From the NCBI RefSeq assembly GCF_905475465.1, contig NC_062259.1, positions 2,056,501 through 2,120,500 of the forward strand: DNA of 64,000 bases, in the 5' to 3' direction. Made by a program: the position numbers and the translations under genes. The notes below the pieces were generated by a model. That model was not told the origin of the DNA, did no database searches, and was given only the letters and a program-made list of their open reading frames with translations. This document shows, piece by piece, positions 19,357-31,734 of this stretch (position 1 is its first letter; every line of letters starts with the position of its first letter). Source of the stretch: Pieris napi (taxonomy: Eukaryota > Arthropoda > Insecta > Lepidoptera > Pieridae).

Positions 19357-21484
19357 ATGTCTAGCCGTGATCAAGAGGAACAGTGGAATAAAATCATAAG
19401 AAGCATGTTCGTGAATCAACAACGTAAGTTTTGTGATGAGTTTACTTTGACTGAATTTTAAATGACGCGTTTTTCTCAATACATAATGTCCTGAACTGAA
19501 GTCGGCTTCCATTTTGGAAAGAGCGAGGAACTTAATTTAATTTTCTGTTTATATTATTTTCGTAAAACTTTAATTCATAAACGTGGATAAAGATTCAAAA
19601 TAATGTTGGCTTATGAAAAGGAAAACGCGGTGCATTGGTTACTTCATTTGAGTTTCAATTTCCACTATCGTCGGCCATATTTGGTTTGAATTGGTGAAAT
19701 GAGGTCACGTATTTTTGTTTTGTTTTTATTTGATTACTATGCGGGTAACTAAAAATCAAGTGTTAACCTGCCCATGGACGTAATGAAACCTTTAAGAGGC
19801 TAATTTTAACAGACGTTAGTAGATAGCTTGTAATCAATGTATATTCAATGGTCTAGTGTTTAGCAAATTCAACTATTTATTATCAGGCTTAATTTATGTA
19901 AATTATTAAATCGTACGCACAACTAGTGAGAGTCTAAGTGAGGTAACTGAGTCCACCAACCTTTTTACCCTGGCTTTAATCGTTAGCATCCAAAAAGCTA
20001 TTGCAATTTTTTAAACATTTTTTTACTTCTATTATGTCGCTATTTACAGCTCCAAATTCTCCACAACGAGAAACTGATGAAGAAGTATACTCCAATGCGC
20101 CACCCTCTCCAGAACTTACCATTGAATATGTTCGGCTGAGGAATGATGACGATGAAGTGACAGATCCTGAAATACTTGAAAATTATATCAAGACACTCAG
20201 AGCGGAGAGTGAGGCGAAAAAAAAGCGAAGTCGTGTAGATGACGACATATCTACTGACGAATTGGCAGAAAATGATGGTTTGTTTCATTTTGATAAACTT
20301 GACGAGACTGACAGAGTCTTCTGTCTGATTTATTAATATTATTCCTTACCCAATTTTTTTAGTCGTTTACTAAGAAACGTATCTTAGACCTCGCACGCAC
20401 TGCATAACTTTTTACATTTAATTTTCATACTTACGTATTAGAACTTGCTCCGACTCGTCCATAAATATCATGAGGATATTTCCGGAGTAGTTGTCGCCCG
20501 GGCCCGGCGAAAGACGCTAAGACCTAGATTTAAGCAAATAAAGTCACTTTTTAGGAAAGATTGAATGTAGAATGTAGTAAATATGTAATATGATAAAATT
20601 ATGTGCATATAGGTATATTTTATTTAATTTAGATCTTATTTAAAAGTTAAGAATGAGTCATAAAATTGACTTAAATTGAAATGTTAAATTTGTACTTTGT
20701 TTTGTAATTTGTTACTGTATCTTTTATGCATGTATGTATTTTTATGGTAGCTAGAGTTCCTCCTAAATAATATAAATAAAAAAAGCTCGACTGTCGCTTA
20801 TAGAGGTATAAATATCCATGAGGGAAAAACGACTCTCTTACAGAGGTTTCTGTTTCTCGCTAATGGAGGTTTTAGGGAACTCTTCTCACTTATCCAGTTC
20901 TCACTTATCCAGTTCTCACTTACCCAGGTTTGACTGTACAAGTTATCAAAGTAAGATTAATATACTTTGTTAATAATTCCCATCAGTTGTATGAGCTCAA
21001 ATAAATTGCTAAGTTTATTTATAACTCCATCTATAATACATGCATCTTTGCCCCATGTCTCATTATGATCCTGATTACAGATGCCACGGATATCTTAGAT
21101 AATCGTTCCCTTGAAGAGGTCCGACGTAGGACGGCTTCATGGGAGTGCAGTCCCATACTACAACGATTTTCGCACTCTCCTCACCATCCAGCCTTAATTA
21201 GTAAATCAATATCAAAACCTCAACGAGTATCAGTATCTGGTTCAAGTCAGCCTGCTTGCGTGCGACGATCTTCACGTAAGAGGAAGAAAGTCGATTACCG
21301 ACCTGAGAATTTATCCTCTACGCCCGAACGCCCTTCAACTTCCCGACAACCAAGGCAGAAAAAGGTATCCAGACGGTCGGTCAATACCAGAACAATAGGT
21401 ACGCAGACGGTAGATTATTGGTTTAATAATATGTTGATGTACGATTATGTTGAGTACGACATTATTCCACGACAGGCTCAATGA
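19357..21484 (+). CDS. Unrecognised three-exon gene, 232-aa protein
   Basis: Exons 19357-19423, 20050-20277 and 21081-21484. The first intron has a GTAAGT donor and TTTACAG acceptor; the second has a weak GTTTGT donor and GATTACAG acceptor. All joints are phase 1 and keep one frame. The protein starts MSSRDQEEQWNKIIRSMFVN. It then has an acidic Ser/Pro-rich part (PPSPELTIEYVRL, DDDEVTDPEILENYIKTL), a basic KKKRSR stretch, SLEEVRRRTASWE, a second basic patch RRSSRKRKKVDYRP and, near the end, RTIGTQTVDYW. The two basic patches look like nuclear localisation signals, and GTQT fits a dynein light chain (LC8) docking motif. No domain or signal peptide is recognised. If the weak second donor is not used, translation continues from exon 2 to a stop at 20336. 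Confidence 0.6.
20780..20945. mobile_element. Degenerate Tc1/pogo-like fragment in intron 2
   Basis: GTTCTCACTTATCCA is repeated in tandem and ends with GGTTTGACTGTAC, the reverse of a CAGTCAAACC terminus. Such ends belong to pogo-type elements in insects. The left end is not visible. Confidence 0.4.
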
Positions 21485-21968
21485 TTATTGTATCTATGTT
21501 AAATCTCAGTTTGGTGGTGTTGTTCAAACAGTGGTTGATATCACTAACTTAATACAATATTAAAATATGTATTTTTGGTTTTCCTTTTTCAAATACGGAG
21601 CCTTGATCAATTTGATTGTTTAATAATTTACTGTTTCTATTAAGTATGTTTCTTTAAACATTTGATCTTTCGTATTCTCCGTGCTACGAGATACATGAAT
21701 AATTGTCAGTGGGCAAATACTCTGTTTTTAATACTAAATGTTAATGGAATTACATAACATTCTACACACATCGTGATCATGACGAAAATAAGCATATATT
21801 TATATATACATATATAGTTTTTGTTCAGATTGATTTTTTGACTTGATTTTTTTAGTTAGAACGTTTTTTGTTGTCATTGTGAATATTTGTATGCCGGAAT
21901 TAATCACAGAAATTAATTTAAAAAAGTGTCAAAAAATTGTTTTCATTGTATATTATTTTCATTAAATA

Positions 21969-22394
21969 CTAGCTGGCCTGGCGAACATCGTACCGCCTAA
22001 CAGTCGATTCTTTATTTTTTTAAATACTTATTCTACTATTCGGGACACCGGTCTAGCTAGTAAGATAAAAAAAAGAAAGTTGATAATACAACAAATACAT
22101 TATGTCAAAAAATAAAAATTTACCTTCCCTGAACCCCTCCACTAACACTTGAACTTTATGATAAGGTATTAAAGTTCAAATTGCCTTTAATTATTATTAC
22201 AAATATTTTGTATGGGAATATAGAAAAGTGTTGTTTTAGACTTTTTCACTCATTTTTTTTAATTTTTCTCTCCGTAAGAACCATCCTCGTACTTCAAGGA
22301 ATATTATAAAAAAAGAATCAGACAAATCGGTCAAGCCGTTTTCATGTTATGTCGTGACAACGGAAAACGGGTTTCATTTTTATATATATATAGA
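21969..22394 (-). mobile_element. Non-autonomous Helitron
   Basis: On the - strand it begins TCTATATATATATA (preceded by A) and ends CAGCTAG followed by T. These are the TC 5' end, CTAG 3' end and A/T insertion site of lepidopteran Helitrons. It is about 426 bp and has no Rep/helicase. It lies just downstream of the three-exon gene. Confidence 0.8.
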
Positions 22395-23325
22395 TGTACA
22401 ACAACAACTGTTTTATTTCAAAATACTAAAGTACACTATTTTTATATTTCTAAACTTATTCTTGATTCTACATACCATATATATATCTCCCATATATGGT
22501 ATGTAGATATGGATTTGATTCAACACATTTTTTCCAATAAGTATATAAGTATATTAGCATAACAACTGTATTAATAAAACTACAATATTTCATATTTATG
22601 AGTCTCATCAGGAGTTTCCTATTTCTTAATGAATAATTTAGGCTAGTGCTTAATCGATATATAATTTAAAAATGAATTAAATTAAACGGTTGAATCAAAT
22701 TAAGGAGGTGAAGATCAAAACCTCACTTTTCCACTTTTTCTAACTTTAAGGAAAACAGCAAAATGTAAAATAGCTAACAAACTATTACTACAGCATTATG
22801 TTTTAATTATGTCATATTAAACAGTGTTTCAGTCAACCTATGTACCAAATTACTGTTAAAAATTATGAGAATATTAGCCAATACTTTGGAATTAAATTTG
22901 CAAATGTGAGGTTTTAATTAAACATTTTTATAAAAGTTAGGTTTTGATATTAACCAAAAAAAAGTGAGGTTTTGATAATACAGATATTTTTGTCTAACTT
23001 TTAAAATGAAACAAAAATTATCACCAAGGTTATTATTGTTATTATCATAAAGGTTTCCGAGTAGATCCTTTAGGTTCTTTGATTCTTTGGGGATTGTATG
23101 AAGAAACCAATCTTGTTAGGTAAGTGTGCTAAGTAATCTTGTGCTACTTTTGTTTTGTTAGCAAAAAAGCCTTCTTTTTTGAGTAGTAAGGAAAGGCTTA
23201 ACTTTTTGCATTTGAATACACTTTTTGGGCCATGTTTACAGTCTTTTTGCAAATTACATGCAAGTGGACTAGTCTCCGCATACCTGGAACAGAAAAAAAT
23301 AGGTATTAAGTATTATTTAGGTTTT
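22395..23325. other. Non-coding spacer
   Basis: AT-rich sequence. The motif GTGAGGTTTTGAT recurs at about 22905 and 22970, hinting at a decayed internal repeat. No gene was recognised. Confidence 0.35.
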
Positions 23326-23690
23326 GACGTGATAACGTCTTTAAAATCGTTTTAGTCGGGTGACATGTTCAGAAACTTGTGTCACACCAAAACCTCACGA
23401 GCGCGATCGCAGGTATAACGAGAGAGAGACGGACCGATCTCCCGTCTCATCTCGAGCGCTGCCAGTCATTCCGTGTATGTATGAAGAAAAATGTATATCA
23501 TAGTCGAATAAGTAAACTTGTCATTTTACACCCGAAATTTATCATCAAAAGTGTGAATAAAACGATAGATGTAATTTAAAATTTGAAAAAATTGTTATCT
23601 TCATTAATTCCTTACTTCCCAAAAACTTATATCACCAATAAGACGTTATCACGTAAACATCTCGATCGTAAACCTACTTTACAAACAACC
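23326..23690. mobile_element. GACGTGATAACGTC repeat family, copy 1
   Basis: GACGTGATAACGTC at 23326-23339 faces its inverted copy GACGTTATCACGT at 23642-23654, followed by a shared tail with GTAAACC and ACAACCAAT. A second member lies at 50636-50925. The interiors are GC-richer than the surroundings and non-coding. Confidence 0.65.
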
Positions 23691-24030
23691 AATATTTTTT
23701 TAGCTAAAATTTCCATCCAAATTGATGTAGAATGTCACTCACTTAGAAGCTGATTTTGTAATTCGGGTACGTCCTCGTCGTGGTCTTGTTTTTGTACCAC
23801 TATTGATTGTAACAACTTCAGCAGTCCCATCTTCATCCATTTCGATAAAAAATGTAAACCTGCATTTTAATTTCAAAAATAAAAATAAACCGCCAAGCGC
23901 AACACGTGAACCCGACAGTCAGACAAAAATGACAGACAATGCTAGAAGATTTTTTTTGCCCACAGATAAGGTTAATGTTGCTAGACGTATGACACATAAA
24001 ACTAGCATAGATTGTTTAGCAAAGAGACTA

Positions 24031-24884
24031 AGGTCTACCAGAATCTGATGGCAATTTTTTTTTTAAATTTGCGATTTTCATATGGCAATAAAAGAAAAAT
24101 TTCATGTGTCAACTGAAATTTCGAGGAATTGTTTTTGGTTTGACTTCAAATTTCCTTTAAAAAGTGATGAAAATGTCGAAGAAACCTCTTCGATCGCAAG
24201 TAAGACATATTGTTTTCAATGTTTATCAAAGAATACTTGATCAACAAGATGCAGAATGCAGAATCATCGATATTGAGCCATGTGCAAGCGTTGACTGGTT
24301 AGTAGGAATGACACGTCTTGATACTTTGGTTTATGGGATTTTTCGGTTGTATTATATTATGTACTTATACTAAACTTTGGTTTATTTCAGGGGTTTCTTA
24401 TACTACAAATAAACTTGGATAGTTTTGATTTAGAATTGATCAGAAACAAGATAAATGAGTTTTACACTGTTTCTTTCTCTCAAATAGGGATCGATGAATA
24501 GCGAAAATCTTGTGAACATGTAATAAAAATTGAAAATCAGTTCATAGAACAAAATCGGTTAATTGAGATGCAGGAGGAAAGGTTTATTATAAATACTACG
24601 TTGAAGACTTTTTTTATGGATGTGCAGTATTTGGAACCATTTTCAAGTTCTTAATTAATTAATAAACTCATGAACAGAGTAATTGGAGTTTTCATCTAAA
24701 TTTCAAACCCACATTCGACACATTTTCAAAAATTATCATTGGATAAATTTTTATATATTTTGCATGTTTTGCAGAATCAGCCGCTATAAGGAAAAAAAGT
24801 ATCAAAACGTTTTACTCCAATTTCCCCAGTATTGCTAGCGTCAATTTCTTTTTTCCCTTTTTGCCATCAGATCCTGGTAGACCT
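24031..24884. mobile_element. TIR-bounded remnant, about 850 bp
   Basis: AGGTCTACCAGAATCTGATG...CAA (24031-24054) is an inverted copy of 24861-24884 with one mismatch in 24. Inside lies the frame MSKKPLRSQVRHIVFNVYQR at about 24173, which looks like a transposase N-terminus or a captured fragment, broken by stops soon after. No clean target duplication was found. Confidence 0.5.
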
Positions 24885-26194
24885 ATACATAATAGAGTTT
24901 AAACCACTTCACTCTGTGCACAAGTGTTTTTGATGAAGTCTAAGGACACGTCCTCTAGCCGCTAAGCAAACCTCCCGTCTGTGCGGACGTAGCCTAAGGG
25001 CTCATGCCCACGAGACGGTTTCAACACGGCCCTGCTTTGACAGATGTCATTGAAATTTTATCAATACTTCAAGAACATGCGACTAGAGAGCCAATGAGAA
25101 GCTATCTACGTGAATGGGAACAGAAAATTAAGAAAAACAGTAGTAAATACGTGAGATTTACTCAGTAGGAAATGGGAACAACCAAATGCTCATAAGAACG
25201 AGTATCATAACATAATTATGTCGGTTCAAAGATAAGTTTTATTTTCTCCATCGTTCTCACGAGGGTCGTAAGTTTGTTAATAAATATTTGGGTCAAACGT
25301 GGACGGAGTTTTTAAAGTTCAACTAATTTGATTAGGTTGCCATCTATTTAAATTATTATAAACTAGTATAACGATTAATATGACGAGTTTATAGTATCTA
25401 CAGTGAGAATATGATTCATACAAAAATGACGAGATTTTCTTATAAGTTTAAAATTGCACATATTATGTTTATTTTATATCGACTAATTGTATGTAGGTTA
25501 TTTAATACGTCCATTCTATGACTACGATTACATCGGGATATTTAAACAAATGAATTGTCTTTCAATTCATTTAATTAATTTTGTTATTTAATTCTTTTTA
25601 ATGCATTTGGGAGTCGTTACTTTTATTAAAATTATGAATACTCTTTGTAAGCATATTAAATGTAGATTTTTGCGTAGGTAGTTTGTTTATGTGAGGAATC
25701 TGAATGCTATTAAAGAGTGCGACACTGCTATTAGACATGAATTTAGACCATTACAAATCTTTGTATTAGTGACTATAGAATCTATACAAATTGTTTTTTT
25801 GTTTAAACATTTAAATAACACATTTGTAATTTGAAGAACCCGCGAATATGAAAATCAATATTTTATTTATGGAAGTTTGTTATGTTACGAGGTTTTTACT
25901 TCATAACCTTTTTTAAAGCCATGTTTTATGCAAATTACTATCTGGTATGTGTTTAATTTTTTAATGGTAATCATATTTGTTCTAAAATAATCTATATTTT
26001 GAACAAGACAAAAATATAATAACAACTTAACAGTTATAATTGTGTAACTAATCAATAGTAAAAATATAATAGTCTTACGTTCGTACAGACCGCTTTCAAT
26101 AAAAAAGTGTTGTCAGTCCATAAAATTTTATTTTGCTATTACATAAATACGATTAAATATATTTGGTAACATTAAGCCTGATTATCCAAGTCGT

Positions 26195-26648
26195 CTACTT
26201 ATTTTCCGGGGAAGGGAACCAGGTTTGGCAGGCTTCTGTGGCAATTTCACAGAGGGCAGTAAATGCCTTGGCTCTGTTCTCATATTCTGTGAAAAATATT
26301 TGTTTATATATTATTGTTAAACCAAACAATCAATGGCGCTACAACCTTTTTAGGTCTGTCATGACAAATCATGAAACAGATACAGAAATCTGAACAGTTG
26401 TTACAGTTGACAGTGAGCATATAACCACAAACTATCACCAATTTTGAAAGTGATTAAAAAAAGAAAGTGATTATAAAAAATATGACCAAAGTTTTTCTTT
26501 TGTGCTTTCTTAAATACATACCAGAAGGACCTCTCTTGCCAAACATAATACCATTCATTGGAGCGGTCTTGTAATTTGCTTCGCTAACTTGAACTAAGCA
26601 GATAACTGCCAAAATGACAGCGACAAATGCATACTTCATTGCTGACAT
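26195..26648 (-). CDS. IMFa: IMFamide neuropeptide precursor, copy 2
   Basis: Exons 26648-26522 (127 nt) and 26286-26195 (92 nt), joined by a phase-1 intron with the same GTATGT donor and CACAG acceptor as copy 1. The 72-residue product is identical to copy 1: signal peptide, NYKTAPMNGIMF, GKR, then the two-Cys spacer. Across the 219 coding bases the copies differ at three sites (an Ile, an Ala and a Tyr codon), all synonymous. The intron is longer and keeps a more complete SINE fragment. Splice sites, TATA box, initiator and poly(A) region are all kept, so nothing in the sequence marks it as a pseudogene. Alternatives are an assembly artefact or a segregating haplotype, but the unlike flanks argue against a simple haplotype copy. 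Confidence 0.88.
26331..26402. repeat. SINE fragment in IMFamide-2 intron
   Basis: CAATGGCGCTACAACCTTTT, then GGTCTGTCATGACAAATCAT and ACAGAAATCTG, a longer version of the fragment in copy 1. It lies at the orthologous position in the intron. Confidence 0.75.
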
Positions 26649-27295
26649 CTGAAAATAGAGATGTTTAGGTTTAAAGAAGTTTATCTCATTAAAAATAATT
26701 AATATAAAAAAGTAAGTAATTATTATTACTATGTAGGTTAAGAAAATTGATGATAACGAAATTAACGAAAGAAGCAAGCTGTAGAAAAGATATCTATATA
26801 ATGCTATATCTACACTACATATTGCAAGCTATATTTTCTGAAATACATGACAATTATGGTAATAATAAATGTTATAAAAAATTAAAATAATAAAAAATTA
26901 CACTTTTACTCAACAGTTTTATATTGTTTTGTTGTCACTAATAAAGGAAATTGTTAAATATTGTCGCATAGCATATCAATAAGTTTTTGTTTTACTTATA
27001 AATTGTGATAATATAATTATTATTCAAAGCAAATAATATAGATAAAGCTAAAAAAATCTTGTAGATTTTTATTCACAAAAATAAGGGTATTTTAATAATT
27101 TATTTAATTTGAATTAAAAGAAACTTGAAATAAAACAACAAAATATTAGGAATCCATAAATATATTAAGGCAAATTCTAACAAAAGTTAAGTATTACCTA
27201 TTTTTATTTTCTGTGTTAATTTTTATTATTATTACTATGTAGTTAAGAAAATTGTAAGTACTATGTTGGAATTATAAAACATAAATTTCTATTAC

Positions 27296-27338
27296 CTTAA
27301 CTGTGATATCTTGTTGTTGGTAACACTTAAATGCAACT
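27296..27338 (-). other. IMFa: Non-coding first exon of IMFamide copy 2
   Basis: Equivalent of 5679-5722: starts at the ATCAGTT initiator and ends CAGTTAAG before the donor GTAATAG. It is one base shorter than in copy 1. Confidence 0.62.
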
Positions 27339-27371
27339 GATGTCAAAGTGGCGTCTTCCCGCCAATTTATA
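27336..27371 (-). promoter_or_regulatory. IMFa: TATA box and initiator of IMFamide copy 2
   Basis: TATAAATT (27371-27364) precedes ATCAGTT at the same spacing as in copy 1. The region upstream, with ATGGCGGCTGTCC, AAAGGATTATTGG and the palindrome ATCCCCGGGGAT, is also nearly identical between copies. Confidence 0.68.
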
Positions 27372-27641
27372 GTATCAAAATACAAGATGGCGGCTGTCCA
27401 CTCAATTAAAGGATTATTGGATTTTCACCGCATATTCCCTATGATCAAGTTTATCCCCGGGGATTAAAACTCTATTAGGAAATTAATATATTGGTTAGGC
27501 GCTTCACTGTTTGTTATACAATATTTGAAAATCTTTCAACGATATTTAATGTAAAGGTACGGCAGAGTAGTTTTTGACTTAATATGAAGATTCACACTCT
27601 TATGTCCCTCAGATCACCTGGGACATTTTATATTCCTTCCT

Positions 27642-30600
27642 TCCTACCTGTGTTTGTTCCTCTCTGTTGCAGAAAGCTCTCATCTTTTGGCTAATTTCTT
27701 TTTTGAAGTATCTAGCAGGTCGCTCTTCTTCATTTACAATACCCATTCTTGCTTAAGCGTACCTATTGAACTAACACAAAAAAACTAAAGACAATATGCA
27801 GATCAAAAGAGGATATAATCACTAAGAGCAGGAGACTGATGAGAAAAACAGGTTTTTGACTATTCCAATACAAGTCTTTACAAGAGAAAAATAATCAATT
27901 TTGTAACAATGCACACAAATACAGACTTTAAATGAAAAATGGTCTTCATTCAAGTAAAAGATCTAAACATACGTTAGGTTGTTAGGAACATAATACTTGC
28001 CGTAAAAATCGTATATTGTCTGTACGATCTTGGTCTAGCGATTGTGCATGAGTAAAAATGACAAAAAATCGTACTCCTACGATTTAAATCGTACATCGGG
28101 CAGCCCTGGTGTGGAGAAAAAAATAATTTACTAATAAGAAGTATTATTTAGTACCTTTATCGCAATTTTAAAATAATTGACTACAGTATATTTTAATAAA
28201 GCGTTTAACGAAATGTTACCCATACTGTCACTGTGACATTATCGACACTTTGCAGTAACGATGTACGTTATCAAACTTTGACACCTAATTTCTGTTTCAT
28301 ATCAATGGCTGCCGCCTGCTCGTTGTTATTCTCTTGGTTTTTACGCGTTAATACTACCATTCGACCGTGATATTCAATAATACAGAAATTATTGATATGG
28401 TTTTTGCTGCTTTACCGGTTTCAAGTGAGAATACGGCGCTTATAGAAGGAAAATACAATAAACGCAGTGGAAATTTCTAAGGTAAATTATCATTATTTAT
28501 ATTATCAATGAGACGAATTGAAAATATGTGATTACGTGCCTTAAGATATATTATAAGTGTTGTGTTTCTGCTACGTAGTTTAAATAATATCAGAAGCTTA
28601 TGAGCAATCTCATAACCAAGTAGAATTAGCATGTTCATAAAAAATTGTTATTTAAATGAGAAAGACCGCGATCAATCTACACATACATAACACATACATA
28701 AGATTGTAAATTGGTGCAATATTAATATATCATAAAAAAAATTCAAATTTGAACATTTATGTACACAATACTTTTTGTTGTCAATCTTATTTTATCTATA
28801 CCAGTTTTATTTGAGATGGTTCAGAGGAAATTGTAAAATTATTTATAACCTTTAGCAAAACATGATTCTAATAAGATTTAAATAATCACACATTAACTTA
28901 TTAAAAATACTTTTTAGTAAAGCAAACATAACAATGTTATATACTGATTTATGCATTTTAACTGTTTCTCTAACAATTAATATTAGATAATCTTATAACC
29001 TCTTTGTTGTGTACTACATCAGTATCCAGTGTAGTTCAGCATCAGCAGGCTCTTAATCCCCACTATAATTATTATTAAATCTATAATTTTACTAGTAAGC
29101 AATGCACATATAGTTAGCTCATTTGCTGAAGGAATAGATTGAGTGACTTCCCACTTGCCTATAAATTACCATAAAAACCCATATGGAAAATTGAAGCTTA
29201 AATAATTTTTTATTGCTAGAATTAAAAATCTAGTTTGGATTTGATTAACATTTATCTACCGTGAATTGATAGAAATATATTTTGGTTACTACGACTTTCA
29301 AAGCATAATGAATTTATTTTAATTATTATAAAAATTCATTCCACACCTTAAAAATTACAAATCAAATGGGTGTAACTTTCTCAATGTACACTTAGTCTAT
29401 GTTCGTTATTGTTACTTCCATTACTTCATGTTCTTAATGAACCCTTTTGGGTAAAGGTCTCCTCCTGAACTTTCCATTTGGATCTATTCTTGGAGAATCT
29501 ATTTGTTCCTTTCTCCATCCATTTCTCCCAGAGACCTTTATGATGTAGTCAGACTATCGCTTTAGTGGTCTTCCCACATTTATTTTCCCTGGAAATCAAA
29601 CTGCAGTTTTCTGTACACCTTGCATAATGATGTAAATGAAAGATAATGATTGACTTGCAAGAAATAATGAAACAATTTTGTTGAGAGATAAGACTAGAAG
29701 TATTAAAATATTACTTTTTTTTTTAAATTTGTGTTCAAGGACATATCCGACAAATTATAGATGTGTCCAATCATTATTGATTTAGAATGTAATTTTCATT
29801 GTTTTAAAGAATATAATTTACCGGAACAACATGAATATTTCTTATCCATTCTAATCATATATAAACAAATGCACGCAAGCTACAATTATCGTGAATATAA
29901 TAATGATTTATCTATACAATAACCATTTGCGTATATATTTACATATTTAATTATATAAGACATGTGTATGGAAAATGTGATATACATTACCCCCTAACTT
30001 ATAAATGTCTCTCAACAAAGAAGTAGAAAAGTAGTAATGTCCAGAGATTTAATACCTTTACAAATTTAGGTAAACTGGTTCTGGTTCTCAATTTACATTC
30101 TATAATAGGTATATTTTTCGGTACGGTTCGGTTTGGGTTTTAAAAAAGCGGTTTTTTATAAGGGTTCCATTATTTAGTTCAGTAGAGTGCAGTGTAGATG
30201 TTTCAAGTCAAAGTGGGTATATTCTCTCTTATATACCTACTCCCCTATTAGATGGACGAATGATCATGAAATATATACAGAAATCTGGAGTTGTAGCTGC
30301 ACTTGCACTGGTTTGACAATGACAGTTTTCTTTTGTATCCCTACCAAACATGGCCACATGTAGAGAACTGATAAAATACAGGTGCTTAAAGGTTCTCGAT
30401 ACTTTACCGGTATTTTAGGAACCTTTTCAATATCTAAGATCTCAGCTTGTTGCAGTTACTGTTTTTTTTTTAAATTAATTTTAAACGAAGTGCAATGGTT
30501 TGGCGATAGGATGCCTATAAATTTTAGCAGCTAGTACTTGTAACTAATTTGCTGTTACAAATTGCTTTGATTTTAAATGGTTGCCAGCAAGATTATTGTT

Positions 30601-31230
30601 ATTATTTACAGTCGTCTGTTTTATATTTCCCGTATACTGCTTCTCTCAAAATTAATTTCATAAAAAGAACAGATACAGCAGAATCAAGCAGTTGGATCCT
30701 GTACCTGTTTCACAGATAAACCAAATTCATGTATTTAAGCAATAATACATCAGACGCATTTAAATCTGTTGAGAAAAGATACAGGATACTAAAGGATCCT
30801 CAGATTTTCCTAGTGATAAACAAGTCATAGTTAAAATAAGTGTTCGGATAACTTGAGAGATCTTACTTTTTGTAACTATAGAAGCTAGCGAGAAGTTGGC
30901 CTATAGACTAGCTCTCAAACTGTTTTGCATTTAGATAGCAGCTGTTTCCTAAATGGATTGTTTTATTATCTCAAAAAAGTTCCTTTATGTGACAATTCAT
31001 TTATAAAATGAAAGACCTCCAGATCCTTCCAATCTGCCCTTCCTCGTCCCACTCTTGACCAGACCTTGCTACTACCAGTTTTCCATCTCTTCCAGATCTT
31101 TCCATCTCTTGAAATGTCCTCTTCTCTCCAATTTCCATCCATCACCCCATGTCCTTTGGAATACTCTTTGTAACATCCTCTATCCTTGTTCTTTGCCCTA
31201 AGTCTTAACCTATCTGTTATGTGTCGGGCA
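27642..31230. other. Gene-poor region with decayed repeats
   Basis: Mostly AT-rich unique sequence. A SINE-like piece occurs near 30250-30300 (GATCATGAAATATATACAG). GC-richer sequence around 28300-28480, ending TTTCTAAG before GTAAAT, could be a non-coding first exon, but nothing downstream confirms it. Confidence 0.35.
29425..29640 (-). mobile_element. LINE reverse-transcriptase C-terminal fragment
   Basis: On the - strand parts read GRPLKR.SDYIIKVSGRNGW and DPNGKFRRRPLPK, the end of an insect LINE ORF2. Several frameshifts are needed, so it is dead. Confidence 0.5.
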
Positions 31231-31231
31231 C

Positions 31232-31425
31232 AGAAACTCAAACTCAAACTCAAACTCAAAATATCTTTATTCAAGTAGGTAACTAAGTACACTTTTGAAT
31301 AGTCAAGTTAAATCAATCGTAAATTTACATTTACTACCAGTTCGCAAGTCAAGGGCGTAGAGCGGGTAAGAAGAACTGGCAAGAAACTTTCCGCCACTCT
31401 TTTTAATCGCCAAGTATTGTCATAC
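31232..31425 (-). mobile_element. LINE 3' end, family C
   Basis: It begins with AAACTC simple repeats, continues with AAAATATCTTTATTCAAGTA and ends GCCACTCTTTTTAATCGCCA. The AAACTC run would be the tail of an element on the - strand. Other copies lie at 40385-40555, 42055-42185, 49238-49422 and 61570-61740. Confidence 0.65.
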
Positions 31426-31734
31426 AAATTGTTTGAACTGGAGCAATTCAATCCCAAGGATTAGGATCATTTAAGAAGGCTATTGCCTTACAAAGAATCA
31501 AGTACACATACAGATAGGGGAGATAGGAGTTGTAGCGCCTTTTGTGAAGGTTTTGTTGTCCTCTTTTGACGTTTTTACGCCGCAGTAAAACCAATTTTTT
31601 TTATGACCTTGAGATTCGTCAGTATGTGTACTGTAAGCGTAAGATTCAGATAATCACCTTGACATCCGTCGTTCCACAACTGAGCGCTTTTTAAGGGAGT
31701 TTCTGCCGCGCACCACCATTATACAACATATTAT

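Larger units (their letters stand above)
25032..27641. repeat. Segmental duplication, copy 2 (IMFamide block)
   Basis: Direct repeat of 3426-6030, about 21.6 kb downstream. The order of all parts (3' flank, coding exons, non-coding exon, promoter, upstream region) is the same. Non-coding parts differ by many small indels and substitutions. Confidence 0.9.

Noticed and set aside
3426..27641. Reading the two IMFamide blocks as uncollapsed haplotypes
   Set aside because: Not fully excluded, but 19 kb of unique sequence including SIFamide lies between them and the outer flanks differ, which a simple haplotype join would not give.
28300..28480. Possible first exon ending TTTCTAAG/GTAAAT
   Set aside because: The short frame has a stop before the donor, and no partner exon was found downstream.
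30966..31292. 108-codon - strand frame
   Set aside because: It runs into a LINE family C tail and has low-complexity Ser/Leu and charged residues; at most a LINE remnant, no gene support.
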